Assembly: GCA_002049455.2 (NCBI GenBank) | Contig: KV919079.1 | Location: forward strand, 1-64,000 | From: Porphyra umbilicalis | Taxonomy: Eukaryota > Rhodophyta > Bangiophyceae > Bangiales > Bangiaceae | Direction: 5' to 3' | DNA length: 64,000 nt | Notes under the pieces: generated by a model | What the model saw: only the letters and a program-made list of their open reading frames with translations | Database searches by the model: none | What the model was told of the DNA's origin: nothing | Made by a program: the position numbers and the translations under genes | Shown here: in pieces, positions 50,826 through 62,429 of the stretch | Layout: every line of letters starts with the position of its first letter | Numbering within the stretch: the first letter of the stretch is position 1

Positions 50826-52278
50826 CGGACGTACAAGGTCGTCCGCCATGGGACTGAAGGTGGTCTGTTAGTGCCGCAGGGGGTATGGAAGACAGCGAGA
50901 GGGAAGGGGAGGCACGGCACCTGCCTCATGAGCAGTGGCGGAGCAGCATGCGCGACGGTGCCTGTGCGTCAGAGGGCGTAGGAGAGGCGTTGAGATGGCC
51001 GGCGCGGGAGGGGAAGCGGGGGGGCGTGTGTGACGTGGCCTTCGCATGAGTGGGCGCGGGAGAGGCGGTGTGAGGGCGGGCGTGGGGAGGGTGCGGAGGC
51101 GTGCGTGACGGGTCCTGTGCTCGCGTGGGAGTGACAGAGCCGGTTTGGGGGTTAGTGCAGGGCGGACTGCGTCCTGGGCGCGCGAATGATGGTTTGCTGC
51201 ACGGGCGGCGGAAGGTGAGGGAGAAATATTTTCCGGTCATCTCGGCTCGTCGGTGCGAGAGCATGCAACTCATGACATCGCTGTAAGCCGTATTCTCAAC
51301 TTTCCGGCTGAAGGTAAAGCTAGAATTTGACCCTCGTCGGACATTACATCGGATCGGTCTGCCACCACACAGCGTTTTGTCCCCGATTCCTTAAAACTGA
51401 GAACTGCCAGATTCGAACACGCCCACCGACGGTTCGCAGAACTGTCGCACATTGATCATGCGATCAAATTATGCCCACTTTTTCTTGATCTTGGAGACAG
51501 AGCCTGCAGTGGAGTTCAGAAGTGCTCGAAGACCATCTGCACCGATATTCAGTGGGAATCATCCTCACACCAGCACCTGCAGATTCGGCAAATGTCCGGC
51601 GAAGTTGCTGCCACAGGCTGACGAAGGATCATTCCGATTCGCTGGTTCTGATCGTTCTGCGTATCGTGCTGAGAGCTGTCCTGAAGAGGGAGTAAGATGA
51701 TCCTGGGGATCGTGCTCAGGACTGTCCTGGCGTCGGACTACAATCATCCTGAGGATCGTCGTCATAGATTGAGTGAACGAGTGCGCAAGATTGATCTAGA
51801 TTCCTGCCTCAAGGACTCGATCGTAGATGATAGCCTGGACTACTTCGAGTGACGTCGTGAGGAGGGTCTGCCGAAACCGATCAGAGAGCAAGACCTGCCC
51901 ATGGGGCGTCGCTCCTGGGCCACGAAACGTGTGTAGAGGGAGCCTCAATCTGACTTGGTAGTCGTGCGACCGACACGCTGTTTCCCGGCGCAGAGGGGAT
52001 GGGAACCGGGTAAACATGCGTCGGCTCGCACATCGAGAATACCGTCAAGTCCCGGACGCACCCACTCCCGATTTATGAATGATTGGGTCCCTTACACGCG
52101 CAGTAAATTCGTTCTCAGCTCAGTGGCAATCTTGTCCCCTAACAGCACGTCCCGAACTCGCAGTCCCCCGGTTCAAAACATGTCAGAAGCACTCGCACCG
52201 GAACACACAAGCGCATGAGTGATGTCAGATTCCACGATGGGCTTTAGTTTGAACGGAGAGAGTGTCAAAATGTTTTCG
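50826..52278. other. Spacer before the large foldback
   Basis: No gene recognised. 51630-51760 holds two direct copies of a ~45-bp sequence containing ATCGTGCT, then CTGTCCTG, and several GATCCT/GATCAT motifs also seen in the foldback centre (53.08-53.3 kb). Confidence 0.4.
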
Positions 52279-54067
52279 CTGGCCTTTAGGACAGGGTGCT
52301 CTCAGAGTGTAGTGATGCACACATGTACTTAGATCAAGGGACTTGATCTTCGTTTCAGCGGTGGCAGGTTGCATTCGTGTCCTCAGGGATCTGAGGGCGT
52401 GTTAGTGTTGGAAGGGTCGCGATGACGCTAAAAGCGAATGGAGTTACGTTGCTGAGAAGGACTGTCCTGCCACAGGGGTCACAGAGCGCGGACGGCGCCT
52501 GCCCCCCAGCCCCCCCCCCACCGCGCCGAGTTGCGCGCGGCGACCGCGCGCAGCGACTTCCGGGGTTCAACGCGCCCACGATGACCCGCGGGTGATCGCG
52601 CCTGCGCGCGGCTTTTGTTGCGGCGGCTCGTCGGCGAGATTAGAAGCCATCTAGCGGCGCGGTTAGAGGCGCCCCGTCGCGCGGCGGTCGGTCCCACCCG
52701 CCCGCCCGTGCGCCGTGTCGGCCTCCCCGCCCGCCCTGCGCAGGTGCGCTGCGCGGCGGAGTGACGGTCCCTCCCGTGGGCGTCTCGCGACGCCGGCGCT
52801 GCCGTGCTGCGGTGGCGGCGGCGGCACCCTTTTCCCGTCCCACGCCCCCCCCGCCACGGAAACGTGGCTGTACGCGCCCCCATGCGCGCTCGCGGCTATG
52901 GAGCCGGCCTGCGTGCCAGGTGTCAGTGCGTCGCGGAGCGCGCCACTGCCCTGATGGCCAGGGTATTGCACGCACGTGCCTGGAACTTGTTCATTCTGTT
53001 GACGGAATATGCAGACATTTTGCTTGCGGACGAGGCAGTCAGACGATCAGTTGAACAAGTCCTCACATTTTTTCGAATGATAGTCCCCGAGATGATCTGA
53101 CGGTCAGGATGACACTGCTTCTGGAACGATCCCAGAATCAGTCCCGAAGATGATCCGTTGATCGAGTCCAGAAACTGTAGTGATGAACTGCCGAATCAAA
53201 GAGGTCACTCGAGAATCAGGCTATCTGAAATGTAAGATTTACGCTGATCCACGGACCTGTTGTGCACATGATCCTCCGAATCATGCTGAGGCCATCTCAC
53301 AGGAGCTTCGCATGGCCGTCTCAAAACATTCTTTCGCGTCTACTCGTTATAGATTCCAGGCACGTGCGTGCAACACCCCGGCCTTCAGGGCGGTAGCGCG
53401 CTCGGCGATGCATCGACAACGGGCACGCCGGCTGGCTCCATGGCCGCGAGCACGCCCGGGGGCACGTACAGCCACGTTGCCGTGGCGGGGGGGGCGTGGG
53501 GCGGGGAAAGGGGGGCCGCCGCCGCTACCGCAGCGGCGGCGGCCCGCCGGCGTGGCGCAACGCCCACGGGCAGGACCGTCACCCCGACGCGCAGCGCATC
53601 TGCGCACGGTGGGCGGGGCAGCCGACACGGTGCACGGGTGGGCGGGTGGAATCGACCGCCGCGCGAAGGGGCGCTTCTAACCGTGACGGTAGATGGCGTC
53701 AGCAACCGCCGACGCGCCGCCGCAACAGAAGCCGGCGCGCAGGCACGATCATCCGCGGGTTATCGTGAGCGCTCCGAACCCCGGAAGACGCTGCGCGTGG
53801 TCGCCGCGTGCAACTCGGGGCGGTGGGGGGGGGCAGGGGGGCACGCGCCGTCCGGGCCCTGTGACCCCTGCGGCGGGGCAGTCCTTCTCAGCAACGTAAC
53901 TCCATTCGCTTTTAGCGTCATCGCGACCCTTCCAACGCTGACACGCCTTCAGATCCCTGAGGACACAAATGCAAACTGCCACCTCTGAAACGGAGAGCAA
54001 GTCCCGTGATCTAAGTCTATGTGTGCATCACTACACTCTGAGAGCACCCTGTCCTAAAGGCCAGGGA
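52279..54067. mobile_element. Large foldback element with ~710-bp inverted arms
   Basis: Left arm about 52279-52990, right arm about 53355-54067. The outer ends (CTGGCCTTTAGGACAGGGTG) and inner ends (GCACGTGCCTGGAA) match in inverted orientation, and intermediate blocks match throughout, such as GCGCTAAAAGC-type sequence and ACGTTGCTGAGAAGGACTG. I estimate 80-85 percent identity by eye, with small gaps at C/G runs. The ~365-base centre is unique and AT-richer, with repeated GATC-containing motifs. No protein is encoded; the Arg/Pro-rich frames in the arms mirror each other. No clear target duplication was found at the flanks. Confidence 0.8.
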
Positions 54068-54581
54068 ATTTACAAGCCGGCAAGTTTAGAACTATTTCGG
54101 CGATGAAATACCGACCCGCAGTGCATCGGATCTCAGCTTCCGATGGCGGGTCCGGTGACCGCAATCCGATGGCGATTTGACCATTGGATTCATCCGATGG
54201 CGGGTGTCCCCGGAGGACGCTTGTGTTCTCTCTAAACGGGGATTTGCGAATATTTGATGAATGTCCAGCCCAGTAATATTATACCCACGAAACGTTGTGA
54301 AGATGATCAGGTATGTCCCCTTGACGGCACTTGAGTGGGGCTTCTGTCAATGTCCAGGGGTAACTTGGTGTGGCCAACGTTTGCATGGATGCTTTTGTGG
54401 CGGTCTCGATGGCCAATCTGATTGTGGCTGCCCGCCTGCACTGGTGTTCGTAGCTACGACTGGGGACCCACATTGCGCCCCTCTCTCCCCACTGTCATGC
54501 GATTGCTCGCCCCCTCCCACATTCGTGGCTTCCCTCTCCCACCGCCGTCGCCGCGGGCTGTGCACGGGGAGGCTCGTGGGC
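54068..54581. other. Spacer with short direct repeats
   Basis: TCCGATGGCGGGT occurs at 54139-54151 and 54193-54205, with TCCGATGGCG also at 54165. Otherwise no feature; possibly the 5' end of the element that carries the helicase. Confidence 0.4.
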
Positions 54582-56034
54582 ATGCCCGCTCGAGTTTTCC
54601 TGGACTCTCAGCAGAGCCCGGCGGTCCGCCTCGTGCTCGCGGGGACCATTGTGGCCTAGGTTGGGCCGGCCGGCTGCGGCAAGAGCGTTGTGCTCCGGTC
54701 TTTGGTGGACGCGGGGCGGCGGCGCTTCGGCCGTGATGGCGTATTGGTGCTAGCGTGGGCGGGCTCGGCCGCACAGCTGGTGGATGGCGTGACGGTATCC
54801 TCTGTGCTTCGCACAACGGTGGGCGACCCGTCGAAAGAGACGATCCTGTGGCGGATTTTGGGGAACCCGGCGGCGCGCGACGAGCTGCGGGCCGTGCGGA
54901 AGATTGCGATTGATGAGGCCCCCACCATTCAAGGGCGGTGGATGGACCGCCTGGAGTTTATGCTGCGCAAAGTATCCCCGTCGCCTGCCCTTGAGGTCTT
55001 GCCCTTTGGTGGTCGCCGTGTTCTTGGTACGTCGCGTCTCATTCCCTCCTGCCTTGCGGCGTCATGCTGGTGCGTTGTTGGTCCCGCTCGTCACTGGTGT
55101 CTGACTCTTGCCACCCCGCTGTCTTTAGCTTCCTCCGTGATTCTGTCTTGGGGTTGGTTCTGCAGCCGCAGGGGATCCGTTGCAGCTCCCGGCTTTCGGG
55201 GTGCGCGGTGACTCGGTGGAGGTGTGTGCCTACCAGACGCGGTCGTGGTATGACACGTTTGTCTCTCACTTTTTCGTGGCGGTGCAGCTCTCGACCCTGC
55301 ACCGCCAGAACCCGGACGACCTGCTCTACCCCATCCTGATGCGGCTGCGCGTCGGCGCACCCACGGACGATGACATCAACCTGCTCAACTCGACGTGGGG
55401 GGTGGAGGGCGAGGACGAGTGGCCCAACCAATAGCACCTGCGCGCCAAAAACTGCGACGTGGAAACCGTCAACGATCGGCGCCTCGTCGAGTTGATGGGC
55501 GTGCCGGTGACGTTCACGTGTGTGGACACTATCAACGTGGAGCAACCTGACCGTCAGGCCTCTGTGTATGCCAAGCTGAGAATGCTTGCTCGCGGCGTGT
55601 TGCAAGTCAAGCCCGGGGCGGGGGTGGTGCTGACGCGTTCGGTGGGTCAGGTGATGACGGAGGCTCGGGGGCGCGTCATCGGGGCGAGTTCTCATTCTGT
55701 GCGTTGTTCTTTCGTTGGACATGAGGAGGCTGTGGAAGTGGGGGTTGCGGAGTTTGCTGAGTTTGTGGTGAAGGATGCCCTGGAGAAGATGTTGGGGAAG
55801 CGATTTCAAGTACCCCTGCTTCTAGCTTGGGCCATGACCATCACTCGTGCCCAGGGCATGACTTGGCCGGCTGTGGCCATTGACTTCGGTTGCACGACGT
55901 GGTCGCCTGAAGGTATGGTCTACTCGGGGTGCTCCCGCTCTGTTTCTTTCTCTACTTTGCGTGTGCTGGGGCTGACCCGAGATCACGTGCGCGCCATCCC
56001 ACACGGTTTGCAGTACTATCAAGGCCTGGAGTGA
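54582..56034 (+). pseudogene. Pif1-like helicase, two in-frame TAG codons
   Basis: Exon 1 (54582-55026) and exon 2 (55172-56034), joined by a GTACGT...CCGCAG intron (phase 1), give 435 codons. Superfamily 1 helicase motifs are in order: the Q-motif region (VFLDSQQSPAVRLVLAGT), Walker A (VGPAGCGKSVV), DExx box (KIAIDEAPTI), motif III straddling the intron (GDPLQLPAF), and a late AWAMTITRAQGMTWPAVAIDF, which fits motif VI of Pif1. TAG codons interrupt it at 54657-54659, just before Walker A, and at 55432-55434. Both could be CAG/CAA decay products. The protein is reduced compared with full Pif1 helicases and has no Helitron Rep domain in the visible upstream sequence. It most likely belongs to a mobile element. 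It ends 27 bases from the end of the opposing ORF. Confidence 0.75.
55027..55171 (+). other. Intron of the helicase pseudogene
   Basis: 145 bases, GTACGT to TGCAGCCGCAG, phase 1. Splicing restores the GDPLQLP motif exactly, which supports the call. Confidence 0.8.
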
Positions 56035-56060
56035 GAGTAGAAAAAAAGAGTACGTTCTTA

Positions 56061-58163
56061 TTATTCGACAGGAGCCATGTACTGGGACATCCACAATACC
56101 ACTTGCCGAGTAAGGGGGGCGCCTGGCTCGCATGCGCCAACGCCTTGCACCCTGTTTGGAACTAAAAGGTCGGGGAAGTGCTCCACTACACAGTGCTTGA
56201 AGTGGTTCGACTGGTAGAGCAGGTTGGAGAAGAGATACCGCGTCGACGCGCGCCCCGGGTCGACGCGCACAGCAAACACCTCGGCTGTCAGCGCCTCGGT
56301 CAGCGCCTGCTGCCATGGTGTTGGGGCGGCGGGATCCCGTGGCGGCTCTCCGACGCAATGCTCGGTGGGGAGCACATGCGGGCGGGCACGGCGCCAAACA
56401 ACGGCTGTGCCAAGTCGCCGAGCCCCTGCCAAGTTCCGGGGACGGTCCCACAGAGCAACCCGAGGTCTGCAACGAAGAACGGAAAGGCCGACAACTGAGG
56501 TCAGGGAGTGAACGCAACGAAAAAAAAAGACCCAGTCACCGCCACGGCAGACAGCAATGCAGCCTCGCAGCAAGCGCCGTGCACGTACCCGACCCAGGAC
56601 ACATTCCACACCAACGGATGGTCGCAAACGGCCAGCAAAGGTGGACCGGTGCCCGTGGGCGAGGGCGTGGTGCCGCTCTCGGCCTCCCTGTACGGGTAGA
56701 TGGAGTTGCGGTGCCCCTCAACGACAGACATCTCGTTGACGAAAACAAAAGAGGCGTCCAAGCGGCGGCCACCCCCCACTGCCGCCATAGGGTCACAGTG
56801 GCCTTAAGCCACCAAACCAAGCTGCGGCAAAACGAGCGCGCAAATGTACGTCGTCGACGAAGAGGGCGTATCCGAACAGATGGAGCGAGCTGACGCGGCG
56901 GCGGCAGCCGTCGCTTCGCCAGCCGAGCATGTTTTCGGGAGAACGCGGGTGCGGGGGGGAGATGGGGGCTGGCCACCAGTGGTGGCGTCGGCGGCGACGC
57001 CCGTCGCGTCGGCTAGGATTGAATCACGGCGGTCACTGGCCGTTACGTCACCGCCGACAGGGGGGGGGGTGCGTTGGGGGGGGGGGGTCAGCGGCAGGGC
57101 CGGGGGCGCCGCCAGTTTGCGCGACGGCGTTGGTCGTCCGCAGCCGACGGCCACGACGCGGTGTCTCCGTCCTTGCGGCGACGTCGCCGTCTGGCGCCTT
57201 GCGCTTCCTTTGCGCCTCCGCAGTTACGCCCGACTGGAACTGGTCGACGAGCCACAGATAGAGGGGCTGCCGCTGGTAGACCATACAGCAGATGATCGCA
57301 AAGACCACCTCGTGCGTCACCCTGCCCGTGTTGTTCAAAACGGGGTTGGTGACGGGAACGTGCCGCTTGCCGTCCCAGTACTTGACCACCTTGTTGACCA
57401 CGACTTTGGGGGTCAGCGACTGGTATGTCGGCGACCTTCGGGACTGCACCGAGTCGGCGGGGAGACGGAGGAGGAGGGCATGAGTGCTCTGCTTGAGCAG
57501 CACGAGCTACGCCCGCACCAGCTGCTGGCCGTTCTTGTAGTAGGTCCTCAGGGAGGTGAGAACCGTCTGGCAAAGCTCCTGTGGCACGTTGACCTCGGGT
57601 AGCGCAGCGGTCGCTGTCGCGGCGTGCTCCGCTCCCGCCGCGTCCCCGCCCTCCGCGTCCACATCCCCCTGAGAGACATCACCAGCGCCTGCGCCGCCAC
57701 CGGCCGCCCTGTCACCGGCCACCTCGTCACCGTCCGCCCCTGTGGACGCTTTTGAGCTGCCCTGCATCTCAGGCAAATCAACCATGCTTGGCACATCCGG
57801 AAGCATGTGCCGGCCGGGTGGCACGATGGGAACGGCGCTGCCTTCTTCGGCAAGTCGGGGGCGGTCGCAAGCGTTGATGGACCGTGCGCTGCCGCCAGCC
57901 AGGCCGCTCAAGTCATGAGCTCCGGCCAACGCCAGCGCAGTCGCCGCCGGCACCCGCTCCAAGCTGGTGGTCACAGACGCCTCACCTCCCCCCTGTTGTA
58001 GCCCCAGGGACGCTACCCGATGAACAACACCAGCCCCCTGCCTCCTTCTCGCCCCCCCTCCGTGCGCCACAGCCGGCAAGGCATCCCCCTCTGCGGCTCC
58101 AGCCCCTGCCTCGCCCGCTCGTCCGGCTCTGGCCGCCTTTTCGCTCGCTCCTCCTCCAGCCAC
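56061..58163 (-). pseudogene. Broken ORF of unknown family, tail to tail with the helicase
   Basis: Starting near 58163 (MAGGGASEKAARAG) and reading left, one frame is protein-like to 57050, interrupted by a TAG at 57507-57509. It contains SMVDLPEMQGSSKAS, SLRTYYKNGQQLVRA, and after the TAG KVVVNKVVKYWDGKRHVPVT and VFAIICCMVYQRQPLYLWLV, followed by a basic patch (QRKRKAPDG). Past C runs at 57060-57090 it resumes in another frame, with a TAA at 56804 and a TGA at 56501, then LDASFVFVNEMSVVEGHRN and DLGLLCGTVPGTWQGLG. It ends in a third frame with ALTEALTAEVFAVRVDPGR and VVLWMSQYMAPVE. About 650-700 residues in all. No family recognised. The pairing with a Pif1 helicase suggests a second element-encoded protein. 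Confidence 0.5.
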
Positions 58164-58309
58164 AGCGCCCCCGGCCTCACCACTGTGGTTGCTCTACGCG
58201 GAGGCGCCCGAGCCTAACCGTTGGGCACCCGATGAGGCCTGTCTTCCCGCACCGCCCCGCACAGCGCCCGCGACAAGAAGAGAGCGCAAGGCAGAGAATA
58301 TCAGCTTCA

Positions 58310-58461
58310 TAGGCGATATTTGCCAAGTTGCATACTTTGACTAAGAAGGGTTCGTCGGGCTTTTCGATGGCCAGGCCGCGGGCGACCGCCATTGACTTAT
58401 GTCGGCATAACCGAGCGTTCTGTGTGATGGTAACCATACCAGGGGTGTCACATGTGGCCAT
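58310..58461 (-). pseudogene. Start of the pol linker, truncated
   Basis: Reads MATCDTPGMVTITQNARLCR, then HKSMAVARGLAIEK and LVKVCNLANI. It resembles the segment between protease and reverse transcriptase in gypsy polyproteins. The similarity ends near 58310, which marks the truncation or insertion point. Confidence 0.45.
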
Positions 58462-58494
58462 GATCCACTCCTCTTGTTGTCCGTCGACACCTAC

Positions 58495-58929
58495 CTATTT
58501 ACAGGCTCTCACCCTTGCGGGTTTGTCTTGCCAATGGCGGTTCCAGGCAGTGTCATTAAGACAAGCCAATATCGGCGTTGGCCGAGGAAGCTCCTCCGTG
58601 CAGCGCACGTGCTCCTGACAGACGATCTCACGCACACGCGGCAAGATCGCCTCAATGTTTTGTTCAATGAACTCGGTGCCAAAGATGCACGGGACTGACA
58701 AGTTGTCGGAAACGAGGAATCGGTCAAATAGACGTTCACCTCTGGTGTCTGCATACAGACGTATGGCATACTTCGTCACGAAACGACTGTTGTTTGCATC
58801 TCGGATGCGCGGAAGCGTGGTCAACTCCTTAGCGTAAGCCATCCAGTTCCCAGTGAGAACACTAGGTCGCACTATGTTCACCCCGGCACCCGTGTCAAGT
58901 ACAGGGCGGCAGCTCCGCATCACCCGCAC
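58495..58929 (-). pseudogene. Retropepsin-like aspartic protease of the retrotransposon
   Basis: 144-codon frame. The active-site loop is PVLDTGAGVNIV (DTGA). A later FLVSDNLSVPCIFGTEFIEQ gives the second hydrophobic-Gly element of the fold (CIFGTEFI). Its ending, ARVRACK, is followed by a stop. It lies in a different frame from gag. Confidence 0.7.
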
Positions 58930-59059
58930 GCACGGGCCAAGCGTTGCGGCGATCTCTTAGTGCCGTAAGGCACGGCGCAACAATCTTGTTACCGTACGCT
59001 TTCGTATTCCGCCGGGCAACCCCCAATCGGGCACCCGGCCTAAGCGTTTTTCGAGTCCT

Positions 59060-60939
59060 TCACGGCGTCGGCCGGGGGCTCGATCTCGTCGATTTCGACG
59101 TTACCGTCGGCAATGGCATGAACGCCGATCGGAGACGCTCGCGAGGGCGATATGGCTCGGCACACTGTGCGGCGGAGTGCCCGGGCATGTTACAATTGTA
59201 ACAAATGTCAGCCCGAATGGCTTGAGGGACGGCGGCCCGCGGGGGCGGCGGGGTGCGAACCGGGGTGAACGGTCGTTCCGTCATCGTCCACTGGTCCTGT
59301 GTCGCGTAACAGACTTGGATTGCCGTTGGGCGGGTCATCTTGAGCTGCAAGCGCAGCTTGTTGGTGCCGTCCCAGTACATCTGGGCGGTAGCAACAGTCT
59401 CGGAGAGAGTCCGATCCGGGAATTGGTCATTCAAGACCCGCACGTGCACTTGCACAAGGTCCGAAAGACCAGTGATGAAGACGCCCTTAACGTCTTGGAT
59501 GTCGAACAGACCGTTCAGGAGGTCGCATTTCCTTTCCACGCGGTGACCAAAGGCCGTGGGCGCCTCGTTGTCTTGTTGCTTCATCGTCTTGATGACTTGG
59601 TACGCTTTAGCCATAGTTGCGTGTGTCGCATACTTCGAGAGAAGCCAGCTGACGGCGTATCCGTATGTACGGATGGCAAAACGCTTACGTCCGAGGGTTC
59701 TATTGAGCGTGCCGGAGAAGGCCATCATGGAGTTTCCGGCTAGTCGAAAGACCATGAGTGGAAGGGCTTGACCGTGCGTCAGCCCAGCCGCGTCGCACGC
59801 GCGTCAAAAGGTCATTAAGAACGTGAGGATGCTCAAGGGCAGGGCTCCCGTAAATGGCTGTTGCCCATGGAACGCTCCGTATAAACGTTTGTTGAAACAA
59901 TGCGACCGTCGTGCCTCCTCAGGCGTATACGTCAGTTGACGGCGGATCAGGAAGTACGTCCTGTATTCCAGAAGTGTCGTGAAGCGGCTATTAGCCGGGC
60001 GGATCACTTTGATCCTATCGGCTTTTTCAAGTCGCTCCTTCCGTTTGATGGTGGTGGGGGAAGCGGGGCGCTTGCGCGCGGCTGCGTCCGACTCGCTTGA
60101 GCTGTCGCTCGGCGAGGACCCACTTGCGGGCGACGGCGGGCCTGGCGGCCCGTGGCCGTAGTCCGAAGAGGACGTGTCCGTCGCGTTGGAGGTGTCTTCG
60201 TCTGACGACGTCGGGCTTGACCCAGAGGCAGAATCATCGGAGATGAGAAAGGCGCGGCGTTTGCCGGATCGTCATTGCGGACGGACTTGTCTTCAGTCAC
60301 CTTTCTTGTCTTCTTGACATTCTTTGTCTTGTAGCCCGACTGGCGGCGAGACTTAGCCACACGGCGTTCCTCCTCGTGGGAGTCGACCTTGCGCAGGGCC
60401 TCGACGTCGTCGACCAACTTGTCGGTGGCTCGCGCCAGAGACTCATTAGTCTGCTCTTGGGCCGTTAGACGTCGCTGAAGTGCTTCAACAGCCGCCTCCA
60501 GACTCTCCACCACCTGCATCTGCCCGAAGGCGGCTTGATCCGCAGGGATGGGAGGACTAGGAGCACCGTCCGTGGGGGCGTCAGAAGCGGCAGGAGTGCC
60601 TTTTCCCCCGCCCGGCGGCCGGTAGCCAGCTGGCAACATGCCGTCTCTGGCGCGCCGAGTGTCGCTGGTACCGCCAGCAGACATACTGGGACCTGAACAA
60701 AGTGTTCCGACTTGGCTAGCGCCCTGCGCGCCAGCGTCGAAGATCTCAACCGTAATGCCCCCGGCGCCACGCGCCCAAGTCAATGGCTTACGCCCCGCGC
60801 GCCAAGCGACCATATCGACACCGTCACAATGCCAGGAGGCAGCGAGAAAATTCTGGGGAACACAGTGCCACGAGGCACGATGAAAACAAGGGTATCCCCT
60901 GCTGCTCCACCAAATGTGGTAATAGTAACGTTGGCGCAA
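59060..60939 (-). pseudogene. Gag of the retrotransposon, broken
   Basis: The N-terminal part has a coiled-coil-like stretch (VVESLEAAVEALQRRLTAQE) and a basic region. A frame change lies between about 60250 and 60007, and a TGA at 59804-59806 interrupts the capsid part. The capsid-like core then reads MVFRLAGNSMMAFSG, LSKYATHATMAKAYQVIKTM and a LFDIQDVKGVFITGL segment typical of the gag C-terminal domain. The end has one CCHC zinc knuckle (CYNCNMPGHSAAQC). At least one frameshift and one stop make it non-functional. Confidence 0.75.
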
Positions 60940-61575
60940 TTACCAGTGTACTGAGACCGACCGTAGCCAAGCAATACAGCGAGTTCCATCGCCGTCGCGG
61001 CAAGGAAGAAATACATTTCGTTGATAGGTATCCGATGGGGAGCCGGGTGGTGCCCACGACGGCGACCCCGGACCCATAGTGATTTAATATAACGAGGGCA
61101 CTGGTCGATCGACCGTCCGATCACAAGCGATCGTAATGAGTGCCAGCAGACAAATAATGCAGGCAAGCAAGCAAACAATAAAAAATGAACAATGCAGAAG
61201 TAACCCCCCGAAGAGCGTGCCACAGGCCAATTCCCGTAATACATGGGCTTTGGCCCGTCAAGGAGGCTACTTGTTGCCAATTCCCAATTGGGAGCAGAAA
61301 TATGCTACACGATGGTGTGTCCCTTCCTTTCTTTGAGTGAGGAACATGAGCCTTGAGTGTGGCCCGAAGCCCTACCCAGCGTACGCCCAAAGGGGGCGTT
61401 TCGCACCGCTCCCTCTGGGGGGCGCTACGTGGGTGCCCACGGACCCTCCCCCGGCCCATACCGGGGGGTCGCGTCATCGGAGGGAAGGGGGTTGCCCCCG
61501 CAGTGCAGTCGACGCCGCCAAGCACAAAGGAGCAGATGGGGCAGGAATTAGGGCAACATTCAGCAAGGGCCAGCT
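60940..61575. other. Sequence upstream of the retrotransposon
   Basis: Might include the 5' leader of the retroelement. A frame on the minus strand (MELAVLLGYGRSQ, then NVTITTFGGAAGDTLVFIVP) looks protein-like near 60800-61010 and could be more of gag. 61340-61500 is GC-rich with small inverted repeats. No LTR pair seen. Confidence 0.35.
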
Positions 61576-61836
61576 ATAAAAGCAGATATGATGCTTGTCA
61601 AATGAGATGGTGTCATTGTTCCGCGCAGGTAACGAGCGCCGGAAAGAAACAGCTGTGCAGCACAACAGTGCGATAAAATTCTGTCTGGCCTCGGTCGAGA
61701 ATGCCCATTTACATAAGTCTTTGAATGGGCAATCATGGGGCGCTGACAGACTTCAACAACGACCATCCATCAGAGTCTTGAATTTGGATCGGCTTTGGAT
61801 GAGAGCGCATGCGGATTTTGCCGGCGGTGACGATTT
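61576..61836 (+). repeat. Single arm of the 35.3-kb foldback family
   Basis: Aligns along its whole length with the left arm at 35328-35590. Shared landmarks in order: GATGCT, CAATGAGATGG-like sequence, CGCCGGAAAGAAAC, CTGGCCTCGGT, GCCCAT, TGGGGCGCT, CCATCCATCAGAGT, GGATCGGCTTTGGATG and GCCGGCGGTGACGAT. Identity is about 75 percent by eye. No inverted partner follows. Confidence 0.7.
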
Positions 61837-62429
61837 CGCAGCATTGCTTGACAGGCGTTCTGAATGGGCAGATGATTGGTCAGGCTCCGGTAGACCCGAA
61901 TCAGGACTGGTAGGACTGGGTGGGCGCGGTGGCTCGGCAGGGGTGGCAGTAGGGAGACGATGGGACGCACCAGCGGCAGTATTTAATCCGGCCAAGGAGC
62001 TGGCGAGCAAGGCAATCTTCACAATTGCAGCTTTTCGGACCAGCGGTCCTTGCTGCCTCTGCCGGCCACCCCAGGATCGTCTCTCGTTCGGGCAACTTTT
62101 TTAATGCGATTGTCGCTCTCAAATCCTCAAGAGTCACCTTAACTAGGTGTGGAACTGTCCTGATTGTGCGTGACTATTTCCAATGCGTTGTTAGCTTCTT
62201 CGACCGAACACCGGTGACCAGCGGCACGAGGGCAGCAACAGAGCACGCCTGTTCACGGTGGCTCTTTTTGATATGAAAGCTCCGCTTGCATTACACGAAT
62301 TGGATGAATGCGTCCCGACTCCTGCAGTAGTCTCAGGCCCTTTCTTAGCTGTGGCTTGGTTCGTTTGACGGTTCATGTGACGATGTGGGGCGGCCAGCTA
62401 TTGGCTGCAACGCGAAACAATGTGATCAC

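Larger units (their letters stand above)
58177..60939 (-). mobile_element. Truncated Ty3/gypsy-type retrotransposon
   Basis: Minus-strand relic: gag from about 60939 to 59060, protease from 58929 to 58495 and the start of the pol linker to about 58310. No reverse transcriptase, RNase H or integrase follows, because the broken ORF of 56-58 kb takes their place. No clear LTR or primer-binding site was identified upstream (61-61.1 kb). Confidence 0.7.

Noticed and set aside
49848-50849. 333-codon minus-strand frame
   Set aside because: Mostly translation of the 62-bp minisatellite plus Arg/Pro-rich sequence.
51380-51440. B-box-like GTTCGAATC on the minus strand, possible tRNA
   Set aside because: The bases around it do not form a T-arm or acceptor stem, so no cloverleaf can be drawn.
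52355-54000. Mirror-image open frames resembling two related genes
   Set aside because: They are the two arms of the foldback element; the frames are Arg/Pro-rich and non-coding.
58177-60939. CRISPR, phage or prokaryotic operon interpretation of the repeats and protease/gag region
   Set aside because: The zinc knuckle, aspartic protease order and GT-AG introns nearby fit a eukaryotic retrotransposon; no regularly spaced identical repeats were seen anywhere.
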